From the NCBI GenBank assembly GCA_002812745.2, contig NCSJ02000072.1, positions 1 through 64,000 on the forward strand: 64,000 bases of DNA, given 5' to 3'. The first letter of the stretch is position 1, and each line of letters starts with the position of its first letter. Shown here piece after piece: positions 10,128-20,603 of the stretch. The notes under the pieces are model-generated. The model searched no databases. It was not told the DNA's origin and saw only the letters and a list, made by a program, of their open reading frames with translations. The position numbers were made by a program, and so were the translations under genes. Source of the stretch: Scytalidium lignicola. Taxonomy: Eukaryota > Ascomycota > Leotiomycetes.

Positions 10128-13100
10128 ATGTGTCAGATAACTGTGTCTGGTACCCGACCTTTTGAAGCTATCCCGGAGAGGCCACGAGCCCTGTCATCTT
10201 CGGATGGCCGAGGGCAGAAACACAGAGCGAGTCGAGCTTGTCAAGCGTGAGTCCCCTGCGGTTCCTGCAGCTGCCTTTCACTCACAGTGCCCCCGTCTAG
10301 ATGTCGAGCAGTAAGCATTTCAACTCTTCTCATAGTTTACCTAATGACTGTAATAAATGAATTCAACGATTACAGACAAAGGCAAAATGCGAATTATTGG
10401 CCACCGAATCACGCTGTCGGCGGTGCCTTAACGCCTCAATGCCATGCTTCTTTCCAACAAGCCGGCGAGGAAGGATAAGAGGTAGCAAAAAGTGAGTCCA
10501 AGCCACATATTATTTGCGATTCGACCACTGAGACTGAAATTTATTATCTAGTCTTCGTACGCTCCAAAAGACTGCGAATGGCCTTAATCAAGTGTCATCT
10601 TCGAGATTCTTAAAAGATACCCGAGCCAGGAACGGAGGGGGGTCTTTGGACAACTTCGAGCGAAATCTTACTCTAGAAACCGTGCTTCCGGATGAACGGG
10701 GCAGTATTGAGCCGCACTCCTCACTCCTGCTATCTTCATATCGTTCCGAGAACTTGACAGATGGCCAAACTCAGCCAATAAGCAATACAAATGCTGCGGG
10801 CCAGACCTTTCCACCTGTAGGGTCCACGGTGCCAGGTGCTGCCATTACTCACCCCTTCCTTCCGAAGCCTTCCCACCCATCAGGGATGATTACACCGTTG
10901 GATCCGCACAACCTTATGATGGGCATCGAGGAAGGTCGTTCGATGTGTCCACAGAAGCTTACACAAAACCTACTCAATGTCTTACACAGGCAGTTCCCAA
11001 TTGTGAAGGACCGGGGAGACGTGAACATCATCGAACCGCCTGCTTTTCCAGACCCGATGTCATCGTTAGCTGGTTTTGCCCTACAAGGCTGGGGTATTTA
11101 CGATGAACATGGTAAAGATAAGCGAGTGAGCTATCTCACTGAGCTACCATCCGCGGCTTTACCAGCAGAAGATGCAAGCCTTCTTAGCAAATGGACGGAC
11201 GAGGCGCTTGAAGAAGTTATCAAAGAACAAAATTGCTATTTCGAGGCTGGACTATACGGTTCAAAGCGCGATGTGGCTTGGGTTCTGGACCCCATCTATC
11301 ATGAGTTGGTCACCGAGGAGAGAGCAAGAGGTTTATTTGAAGCGTAAGTGACTGAGTAAAAAGATGGCTTGAGAGCTGACTTGTATTGTTTGTTACTAAT
11401 AGATACTGGGAGATGGTTCACCGGCAGTGGGCCATCCTCGACCGTTCGCTTCACACATTTGCTTTTGTTCGAAGTCGATCCGCAATACTCCTTACTACCA
11501 TGCTGGCTCTAGGCTCCACAGCCCTTGCCACACTTCCTCAGAGGGCCGATGAGCACGTTGCTGAAGCCCTTCGCCTTCACGCACATGTTGAGAAACTAAA
11601 CCTCGTCGTCTACACAACTGGTGCGAGGTCTATTGAGATCATACAGGCACACATTGTAAATCTGTCCCTCTCCTTCGGGCTCTGGACTGGTGCCGCTAAC
11701 TTTGGCAGCTTTTGTCGCGATGGGGCGTTTCTCCCAGGACTCGATTTGAAGAACAGCGGTGGATGCGTGCCGCCATGATCCAAAGGATGGCTTCAGAAAT
11801 AGGACTCAACCTTTCCCGTCGTTACGATAACGGTGACTCCGATTCTGGGAAAGCGGACAAGTTGCGGTGGAACGATCTTCGAACTAGAGCTTTCATGATA
11901 ATTAATGAGCATCGGCAAGTCAAATGCACATCTCCCTCGGCCCTAATTTTCGTTGTTCTAACATATGTCTTTAGATTCTCTACCTTCTCTGGTCGTGTTC
12001 CTACGGATCTACCCCATTTTGAACTAGACGACGCCGAGTTAGATGAAGTTACTCGTCTAGGTCGACATCAGTCTGCTGCCTCTCTCGCCGCGTTCTATCA
12101 CCTCTACCTCTTTGATGTATGTAATTCTTCTATGCTGCTTGATCCAATCACAATCACACATGACTGATGGACGATGATGGGCAGCGAAGTGTCCGTCGAC
12201 GACTGGAACAAGCTCGCACAACACTTGCTCTAGATGCCGAGCTCGACCATATAGAAAGCTACACTGAGAGGTGGATCCAAGATTGGTGTCCCGAGGATGG
12301 AGACCAACGTCTCAACTGGCACCTGTCACATGATGCACTCTGCTGTCGACTTCTATTGTCAGTTTACATTGCTAGAAAATGGCCCAAACGATCCAATATG
12401 ATCCAACAGCAACGCCGCCTACTCCAATTGTCAATAAGAATCTTTAAAGAAGCCCTCGAAGTGCCTTTGACAGTCCACATGACACACCGCGCAGGTATTT
12501 TCCCCGTTGTGGCAGCCATTATTCTTAAGCTGAGCAATCGACGTGACCTTGTTCTCCTCCTTGCACTTCGGATGGCAGGGGAGCCTGGCAAGCCGTACGT
12601 GCCGACGTTCATTCGGGATGCTGGTAGTCAGATGCTCGCGATGCTATGGTTAGTACACACCCTCTGCTACTATATTGCTTTCTCTGAAACCTCTTATACA
12701 GTACAAGCAATGTGCGACCGCAAGCCCGAATGCTCCAGGAATATGACGAAAATGCAACATTGAATAATAATGGATCGTCGGTCGCGGTTGATACCTCACA
12801 AACACAAAATCCAAACCAAACCCCGACTGAATACCGTGTGCAGGACCAAACACCAACTCATGTGGACTGGAACCCGCCTGTGTTGGACTCACTTCCTGGT
12901 ATTGGACAGCCGTTTGGAACGCAGATCGATGCTGGGAACCTGTTTACCTTCAACGACGTTTTTGATTTTCCATATATTCCCGACCCAACTCTATCACAGC
13001 AAGATCGATCTCACAACTTCATGCTTCGATCTTATCCCTCTGCCGATTTGGATGCCTTGACTAGCCCAGGCGTCCCTGTGGCCTTTGATAATACGAATGC

Positions 13101-13389
13101 GCCCGCACAAGCTGACAATAATATGCAGACTATTAACAATGAAAATTCAATGCATGACACAACTTCCGGTACTACCTTCGGATTATCGCTAGATGTGATA
13201 GATCCAAACCAAAGACATCGTTCACAAGCCCCTCCACATGGTCCCTGTTCTGACCCTGGTGCCTTGTCTCCCAGTATAGCTTCCACGATGAGTAGGCGCA
13301 CTGCTGAAGAAGGGAACTGCAATAAGTCGCAGCGAGAAGAGCTTCTCGTCACTATTAGTCGACTTGTAGAGTTTGTAGCGTCGATGTAG
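10128..13389 (+). CDS. Zn2Cys6 fungal transcription factor
   Basis: Nine exons from ATG at 10128 (context CACCATG): about 10128-10246, 10301-10310, 10376-10491, 10552-11343, 11403-11655, 11709-11914, 11975-12116, 12185-12648 and 12702-13389. All phases fit and give 929 residues. The binuclear zinc cluster is spread over three exons and reads CQACRATKAKC ... CRRCLNASMPC (spacing C-x2-C-x6-C-x8-C-x2-C-x6-C) followed by a basic stretch. Its middle exon is only 10 nt. The central part, with IEIIQAHILLSRWG and MIQRMASEIGLNL, is the fungal-specific regulatory domain. The sixth intron starts with GC (GCAAGT), a known minor donor type; its 60 bp are a multiple of three without a stop. The C-terminus is polar and Asn/Gln/Ser-rich, like an activation region. 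Position suggests control of the PhyH locus or the catabolic genes downstream. Confidence 0.88.
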
Positions 13390-14051
13390 TGAAGGCATTT
13401 GAAGCTTCCTGTTATTAGGATTGATAATGCTAGGGGCCGAGTATACAATTCGAGAAGTTTTACAAGGTACTAAAAAGAACCGTTTTGTTTTGCATATGTT
13501 CCACTAATATGGCTGCCGTTCAACTATTAATTTAATTACTGATTTATTACCAATTTGGGCTATTTTTGACAATTATTTCGATTTCAATTTAACCTCCAAT
13601 TTGATTCCCAATTTAATTTTCAGTTAAAATTTTTTCCAAGATAATATTTGCTTTCATTTGCTCTCTTAGAGCTTTTAGATGATTTAATCGAAACCTTTTC
13701 AAGACGAATTAATAAGTTAAAATGATTCTTTCTTTTGGTAAAAGTTCTTACACTTAAATTCCCGGTTACTTGAATTTAATGATGTTTAACCTTGATGATC
13801 GCTACTGTTTGTGTCGAGGACGTCTGGGGTAGCGTTTTGGAGAACCGATCGGACGAATAGGAGGGCCTTCGAGCTTGAGTTCAACGACTATCTGGAGCCC
13901 GCTCTAGTAGCCGCTCATGCACCTAAAGGTTGAGCTTAGGATAGCGCGTTGAGCCATTGCATCACATCATTGACATTATCCTCTCATTCAAGCCATTATA
14001 TGGCTGAGTCCTAGTGGTAATCTTCTTTCATCTGCCCAAGACGACATAATC
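13390..14051. other. Intergenic region
   Basis: About 660 bases. The first half is AT-rich with repeated CAATTTAATT-like words; the second half (about 13800-13950) is more GC-rich. No gene or RNA recognised. Confidence 0.4.
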
Positions 14052-15541
14052 ATGTCTGTCACGCTCCAATCGGGCCAATGGTGGCATAAACCCTTTGGTA
14101 TGGTTCAGACAAACCTGCGTGAGATAGACGTCAATATGGATGTCGATGTAGTGGCCGACTGGATTCAAGATTTTGGTGCCACAGCGAGGCTCATTGGAGT
14201 GGGCGGAATTCAGGCACAGTATCAAACTGAGCTTCCTTTTCAAGCTCGCAATCCTATCCTTGCAGAACGAAAGAGTGGTGATTTGGTAGGAGATGCTTTG
14301 AAAGCGGCACATTCCAGGGGACTGATACTGTTGGCAAGGATGGACTTTTCTAAAGTCTCCCCTCAAGTAGCTGCCGAACACCCCGAATGGTGCTACATGT
14401 CCCCATATGGAAATCTGCAAGAACACACGGCGGGTCTGGTGTCAGTATGTCCATGTGGTGGTTACTATCAAGAGCGGATTTTTGATATCCTCACTGAGGT
14501 GACGGCCCGGTATAAGATTGATGGCATGTTTTTTAACTGGGCGTCGATGAACGAACATGATTACTATAAGCGCTACCACGGGGTATGCCATTGTATCAGT
14601 TGCCAGGTGCGATGGCTTGAGTTTTCTGGGGGGCTTGAGCTGCCAAAGGGACCAGATGATGCTAATTACGCGCAATGGCTTATCTTCAGTCAACAAATCA
14701 TCGATGGAATCATCACGAGAATCTGTTCGTTCATATCTGAACGGTTGCCGGACGCAGGGATCATCAGCGGGAAGGCTGCTGATATCATGTTTAAGGAGGC
14801 AAACAACGCAGTCGGCCGGGAGCTCTGGCATCACCAGACATCGGAATGGACAAGCTCCTGGATCCCGTCCTGAAGTACCGGTGTTGGTGAACTCAACTTG
14901 TTTCTTAGACATGCCCTACCGTATGGCCGGCGAGGAGCCGGCCCATTTCGCTCAGTACCTTATTCAAGCTATATCTCGAGGTGGGAACCCTTTGACGTAC
15001 TTGATGGGAACTCTAGGAAAGATACCGTACCCGTGCTTAGACACCGCCAGCGAGATCACTCGATTCCATAAAAAATGGACAGAGGTCTACGATGGAATGC
15101 GGCCTTCAGCCACAACTGGGCTGGTCCGGCCTTACAGGGGCTATATGAGCAGTCATGAAGACTATGAACAAGCTGAGTCTGAGTTTAGAGGCTTGTACTC
15201 TGCGTTGCAAGAGCTGCACATCCCATTCGATGTCCTAGCTGCAGAACACTTAGCGGGCATTCATGCGAACGGTGGTATTGAAAGGTATAAGGTTGTCATC
15301 CTTCATGTCTGGCGCTCGAAGGTCGAATTTTGGCTCTCATCTACCGATAATGGGCGGATCGATCAAGGTTTCTAAAGGTGACATTGAGGCTCACGCGCTC
15401 AAAGCGGATACAAAATTAGAAGTCATGAATGGGGAGATCAAGTTACCAGCTCTTGGGTTATATGAGGTGGTGGTTATTGACAGTCTCATAGAGACTCGTG
15501 TTAATAATATTACCAGCATAAATGGTGTAGAGGAGCATTAA
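14052..15541 (+). pseudogene. GHL6-like glycoside hydrolase with frameshift and internal deletion
   Basis: ATG at 14064 or just upstream opens a good frame: FGMVQTNLREIDVNMDVD, then ATARLIGVGGIQAQY, EHPEWCYMSPYG, and KIDGMFFNWASMNE, where the DG-x-F-F-N-W strand end is typical of the barrel of hypothetical glycosyl hydrolase 6 (GHL6). At about 14860 the frame shifts by one base. The next frame continues the same family with EVPVLVNSTCFLDMPYRMAG and FAQYLIQAISRGGNP up to a beta-galactosidase-trimerisation-like segment. After YKVVIL (about 15300) a long domain is missing, and in a third frame only the terminal beta strand (KLPALGLYEVVVID) remains, ending at 15541. Total remaining length is about 490 residues against 650-700 expected. 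Two independent lesions make it non-functional. Confidence 0.7.
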
Positions 15542-16218
15542 ATTAAATTATATACTATACCTCGAAGCAAGGACTATGTTAGCTTACTCGGTGTCATATA
15601 AGCCAAGTATTTTCTGCTATAGAAACAATGTTGGAATTAATTTGATTTAATTTAATTGAAAGTCATTAATTAAATTAAATTAATATCATTACAGTGAAAT
15701 ACTGAACTAATTGTACTAATATCCAACCTTGCTTTTTGCTAACACTGTGTAGAAATCATGGAATACATCCGATTCTGAAGGCGATGCTTAAGCCTCAGTA
15801 GTGTCTTGGCAAGATTACGTACTTGCAAACATGAATATTCTAAAGACTGTAAATTATCAACGTGAATGCAAATATCTTCAGATTTACGGATTTTATCCGA
15901 GCCAACCCTACTTACAGCCGTGCTTATGGAGCGGGGTGAGGTCTGTGCTAAAGAGAATCTTCTTTTTGAATGGATCCGTAGTCTTCTAGTTATGCTAACT
16001 CGAGCTTGGCATGGCGATCCAACTTCCGCCTACTAGATTGGAGTAGTATGAGGGAGGATATTATAACCCCGGCTTTCAGAACAAGGAAAATGAAGGAAGA
16101 TGAACCTTACAATATAAATGAAACCAACATCGCTCAGAGGAAGTAGTGAATTATTGCAGGACATCTCTTGTCCCCCCCCCCCTCCCCCCGGTTTTAAGGC
16201 TTAAGTCATCTAGTTAAA
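15542..16218. other. Intergenic region with AT-rich inverted repeat
   Basis: TTAATTTGATTTAATTTAAT-type arms at 15636-15657 and 15665-15684 can fold into an imperfect hairpin. A C-rich run lies at 16169-16189, about 30 bases before the next start codon, and may be part of a pyrimidine-rich fungal promoter. The frame at 15801-15989 lacks ATG and family. Confidence 0.45.
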
Positions 16219-18070
16219 ATGTCTCGCTATTTGGAGGAAGAGAAGCCAAGCACCATCCAGGTGGACCATGTCGAAGCAACTGCTGGGATCGCTGGTTTCA
16301 AAGATGAGCGCCAGGCTGTCATCGCAGCGGCCACCGTGCCCGTGGGAGGTGTCTATCTAACACCGGAGGAGATGAAAAAGGTGCGCCGTGAGAAGGTTGG
16401 CATATCTGGGGAGTTGGAGCTAACTTGGCTAGTAGCACCGCAAGGTGAACATCAAGTACGATTGCTTTGTGCTCTCCCTCCTGACGTTCATGTATCTCTT
16501 CAATGGACTTGACCGTTCCAATTTGGGCTCCGCCCAGACAGTGGACATGGCTGGAGATGTTGGCATACCAGCCGATTCGATCAATCTAGCCACAACTCTC
16601 TTCTATGCCACTTGTATGTTGGAATTGCCCCCGAAGGACTGCTCTGACATCTTCAGTTGTTACCTTTATGCCTCTGTCTGTATGGATCGGTAAGCTGATT
16701 GGTGTCGCCAACTGGATTCCAATCATCATGGTTGGTTGGGGCTGCTTTACCATCGCTCATGCCTTTATCAAGAATGAGGCTCAGCTCATCGCCTACCGGC
16801 TTATGATTGGTGTCTTTGAGGCTGGTTACTACCCAAATTGTGTTTATTATTACAGTATGATATATGTCCGTTACGATCTGGCATATAGGCTGGGTATCTT
16901 CTATGTAGGTATTTCCCTGCTTTGGCCTGATCGAAATGAATAATATATCTCCTTTTCACTATATAGGGGTCATATGCCATTGCCGGAGCCTTCTCTGGGG
17001 TCATCGCTTATGGTCTCCTACAACTCAAAGGTAGCTTTTACTCTTGGCAGTACCTCTTCATCATCGAGGGCGCCTGTACCATCATCCTCGCCATTGTCGC
17101 CTTCTTCTGGCTTCCGCGAGTACCGGAGAACGCATGGTTCCTCACGGCAGAGCAAAAGGAATTCGCTGCCGACCGAATGTATCGTGATAGTGGTGGCCAG
17201 GACTACAATGAGCGTGGCATTACCCGGAGTGACTTGAAACAACTGGCTATCGATTGGAAGCTCTGTAAGTGTTGCGTATCGCTTCAGAGCAGCGGCTGAT
17301 TAGAATTCTAGATGTCATGTGGCCCTTAAATGTTCTTGCAGGTTTGACGCAGTCGGCTTTCGGGGTCTTCCTTCCCCTGATCGTCCAGCAACTTGGCTAT
17401 ACTTCATATCATGCCAACCTTTACTCTGTTCCCATCTACGTCGTAGGGGCGGTTGGTGCGTTTATTTCGTATGAGTTATAATAGAGAATCTCTAAAATAA
17501 CTGACATTCGCAGGGCTCTGGGTCATCACTTACTCATCGGACTACTTCAAAGAACGTCTCAACCACATCCTCATATCCCTCTTCTTCGTCATTCTTGGCG
17601 GTATCCTGGTCACTCAGCTCAGTGCTCCACACGCCCGATATGGTGCTCTTTGCATTATGCAGATTGGCAACTTTGCTTTCTCTCCACTCCAAGCGGCTCT
17701 ACTATCAAACAATACTCCGCCTCCAGGACACCGTGCCCTTATCTTGGCCGTCAACTCAATGTGTAATATCGGTGGCGTCATCGCTTCGGTTGGTATTCAC
17801 TGACTCAGAAAGCGAACTTCATATTGACCTTCAATGTAGGAGATCTTCCTTCCCAAATATGCTCCCACCTATAGGAAACCGTTCTATATTAGTCTCGGTT
17901 TGTCGACTTTTTCGTTTGTCGGATACGTCGGTTTCCGCATATTACTCATGTATGTCAATCGCTGGAGGGCTAAGAAGGTAACATCTATGACACTGGAAGA
18001 GATTGAAGAGGAAAATAATGGCACTACAAGGTTGGGTGATAAGAAATGGACTTTCCAATATACTACTTGA
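16219..18070 (+). CDS. MFS transporter, Dal5/ACS anion:cation symporter family
   Basis: Seven exons (about 16219-16395, 16445-16613, 16657-16904, 16967-17264, 17312-17455, 17514-17788, 17840-18070) join in phase to a 513-residue protein. After a soluble N-terminus comes TFMYLFNGLDRSNLGSAQT, the first helix with the D-R-S-N-L signature of the family to which yeast allantoate permease Dal5 belongs. IPIIMVGWG, LIAYRLMIGVFEAGYYPN and LFIIEGACTIILAIVAFFWLP follow as helices 3-6 and the central loop. The second half holds FGVFLPLIVQQLGY, QIGNFAFSPLQAALLSNN and IFLPKYAPTYRKPFYIS, the family's usual end. Substrates in this family include carboxylates, vitamins and ureides. It sits between a broken hydrolase and a broken dehydrogenase, so its original substrate may be gone. 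It looks fully intact. Confidence 0.9.
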
Positions 18071-18898
18071 GGTTCTACAAAGTTAAACGGGAGAAGCTAT
18101 TCTTAATATCAGTATGGTGGGTAAGTCTGGCCAGGGGTTAAAGTAGATAGGAAGTTAAAGAGTAGCACAGAACGTAGGGAAAATGAGAGCGAGCAATATA
18201 CGGATAAGTTATAAGTAATAACAGTAATTAAAACTACAAAAGCCGATGATTATATTGTATACTATTCTTATACTCAGTCCATTTGCTTTTTGTTATTGAT
18301 TCTCCGAGCCTGAAAGAAATTTATACCAGAGCGATTCGTTAGACAAGGAGAGATATCAAGTTCAATTTACATAAACATCATTGCATAATCTGTAGTGAAT
18401 GCTTCAAGAGACAAGGTTTCCTCTTTATTTCCACTCTCTTTTGTATCAAGATAAAGTCTCAACCAAAAGTGTAAATATGAGTTACAGTACTCTAACAAAC
18501 GGTTTTTAGTGGAAAGACAACTGCACAGGGGTATCCTGCGACTGCCTCAACATAGCCAGCCAAATCCTCTAAAGTTCCTCTCTCGGTGGAAACGGAGAGT
18601 AACATATAGCACTATGGGATTTAGTTTAAATTTAAATAATTGAATTTTTTTTNGGCAATACTAGTATAACCAATGCCTGGATCATGATTACTCAGAGAAT
18701 AGTATAGTATCTCGCTCCTATAATTGGGATGATCCGTCGGCTTGGTCACTAGACGTGGGTACACCACCGGCAACTAGATGCTATCGTTCCATGTGTCATA
18801 TAAATTGAATCGTCCATTATCTCAGGAACATTAATATTCGGTTCACGACGCAAAACTGTCGATATTGATGCCTTGCACTGCTACACAAACCCTTTACT
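18071..18898. other. Intergenic region
   Basis: About 830 bases, AT-rich, with an N after a T run at 18653. No gene, RNA or clear repeat recognised. Confidence 0.4.
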
Positions 18899-19894
18899 AT
18901 GGCGAAGCGCCCCGAGATCTGTACCGTACTCTCCACTTTGCCTTGGCATCCGGAGGAAACCAACCACCTACGGCGTGCCTTCGAACCTGCCGAGTTTATA
19001 CAATGCGACAAAAACGACCAAGCTACCAAAGCTACTCTCCAGCGAGCTCAGGTAGCGCTTCTTTCCGGCGATCTAGATGACAATATATTGAATTAATCTT
19101 GTCTAGCTTAGGTCCACTGTGATCATTCTGGTCTCAACAATTCTGCACGACCAGCCGTTTTTGCCAAAGGCCTCCTCGTTACGGGTTCGGCAGGACGTTC
19201 AGGCCCAGCTCTCGCTCAGTACGGGTTCTTTTTCGCCCTCGCGTTCACTTACGATGTTCGAAATCTCTTATCTCGCCAGGTGGCGCATCGATGGGAAGGT
19301 GTGGAAGAATTTCGCGAACGTGGAGCTCTCTGGGGTCGTCATTTAGGTATCGTCGGATTTGGGTATACTGGTCGCGAAATGGCTCGCATAGGACGTTCAT
19401 TCGGAATGCACGTGACGGTGTTGCGACGGATTTCAGGGGAATCTTCTCCTGATGTCGACGTGATGCTTAGTACGGAAGCTGGGGATGGACTCGACCCCAT
19501 CCCTGAATTGGACGTGGTGATGCTCGCTGCGGGATTATCTGATCAGACATATCATCTTTTCAGCATCGAACAATTTCGTCGCATGAAGAAAACGTCCATT
19601 ATAGTCAACATGGCCCGAGGATCAATCATCGACGAGAAAGCTCTGATTGAAGCTTTGAAAACTAGAGAGATTGCAGGAGCAGGACTGGACGTTTTTGAAA
19701 CGGAACCTTTACCAGCTGACTCTCCTTTGTGGGATCTGCCAAACGTCCTAATCATGCCTTATTCAACACCTCAAATGCCAGATAAGACGCAGCGGTCAAT
19801 CGATGTGATGGTTGAGAACGTCAAGCATTATAGGGAGGGACGACCCATGTTCAACGCAATTGACGAGAGGGATTTGTTCACCAAGCATCTCTAA
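18899..19894 (+). pseudogene. D-2-hydroxyacid dehydrogenase, inactivated by two nonsense codons
   Basis: One frame from ATG at 18899 to the stop at 19894 (331 codons) reads as an NAD-dependent 2-hydroxyacid dehydrogenase except for TAA at 19094 and TAG at 19109. Before them is VALLSGDLDDNIL; after them VHCDHSGLNNSARP, ALAQYGFFFALAF, the nucleotide-binding loop LGIVGFGYTGREMARIG, NMARGSIIDEKAL (catalytic Arg) and GAGLDVFETEPLP (catalytic Glu). Where the family has the catalytic His (usually in PHSA or similar), residue 288 is Tyr (PYSTPQ). The spacing across the stops equals that of intact relatives, so the stops lie in former coding sequence. A gene finder could skip them with a 60-bp GT-AG intron at 19052-19111, but that would remove a core strand. 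No other intron is seen. Confidence 0.75.
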
Positions 19895-20603
19895 GGCTCA
19901 CGATGGATGGATGATTGACGGCTGCCGTACCGGGCTCGACGCGAACCTAGCAAACCCCAGCTGCCTCTGGATTAAGCTTCAGCTTTGTCCTAACCTCAAG
20001 CTACAATTTCCTATGCAGAACAGTTGTAGAGGCCTGCTACAGTATTCGTTAGCATGAACTTAGAAATAGCGAACCCCTCGAAGAAACAAGGCTCCACACT
20101 CTTGACATAAAACCCTCGTAGGTGTGCATAGATAATTTACCAAATGGTTCGAGAAGATCAATGTGTCGATATCCCAGCATTAACTAAGCGCTTATTACAA
20201 TTCAGATTCCGTTTTCAACTTCCGTTTTCAGCCTAATTCCTTCTTTATAGGGTAAATGTGATTCGAGGTACTTTCCCGTGCGAAGGCTCTACGCGATAAG
20301 CAGGTTCTCAGCGGAAGGGATAAGGTTGCCCCTGGACGGCTACTTGATGATAATCCGGGGAAACCGGGGCCCCGTACTTCAGTGGTCACTTAGTCGAGAA
20401 ATAGTTTGATGCCGCTGTAAGAATGCATCGTATTCTAATGTCGTATACCGTGGTACTAGTTATCTTCAGCCCTCAGGACGACCTAATACGCAACTATTAG
20501 CCGGTGAATCTAGGGGTATCTATTCTAGCCAACCGCCACCTAGGGATCTATAAATGTATCCCCAAAGGAGCCGTCCCCAGCAACCCCATCGCAGTTCCTG
20601 CTC
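19895..20603. other. Intergenic region with dispersed repeat copy B
   Basis: About 700 bases between the dehydrogenase remnant and the sugar transporter. It contains the repeat at 20330-20375 and GC-rich palindromic sequence at about 20353-20372 (CCGGGGAAACCGGGG). Nothing coding recognised. Confidence 0.4.
20330..20375. repeat. Dispersed repeat, copy B
   Basis: Exact 19-base match to 8898-8916, followed by a GC-rich version of the tail seen in copy A (TCCGGGG ... GGGCCCC then GTAC). It lies about 230 bases upstream of the sugar-transporter start. Confidence 0.5.

Noticed and set aside
15801..15989. 62-codon frame between the hydrolase remnant and the MFS gene
   Set aside because: Non-ATG start, no motif, AT-rich intergenic context.
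19052..19111. GT-AG intron that would remove both stops of the 2-hydroxyacid dehydrogenase
   Set aside because: The sequence inside it encodes conserved residues (VALLSGDLDDNIL) with correct spacing, so it is former coding sequence.
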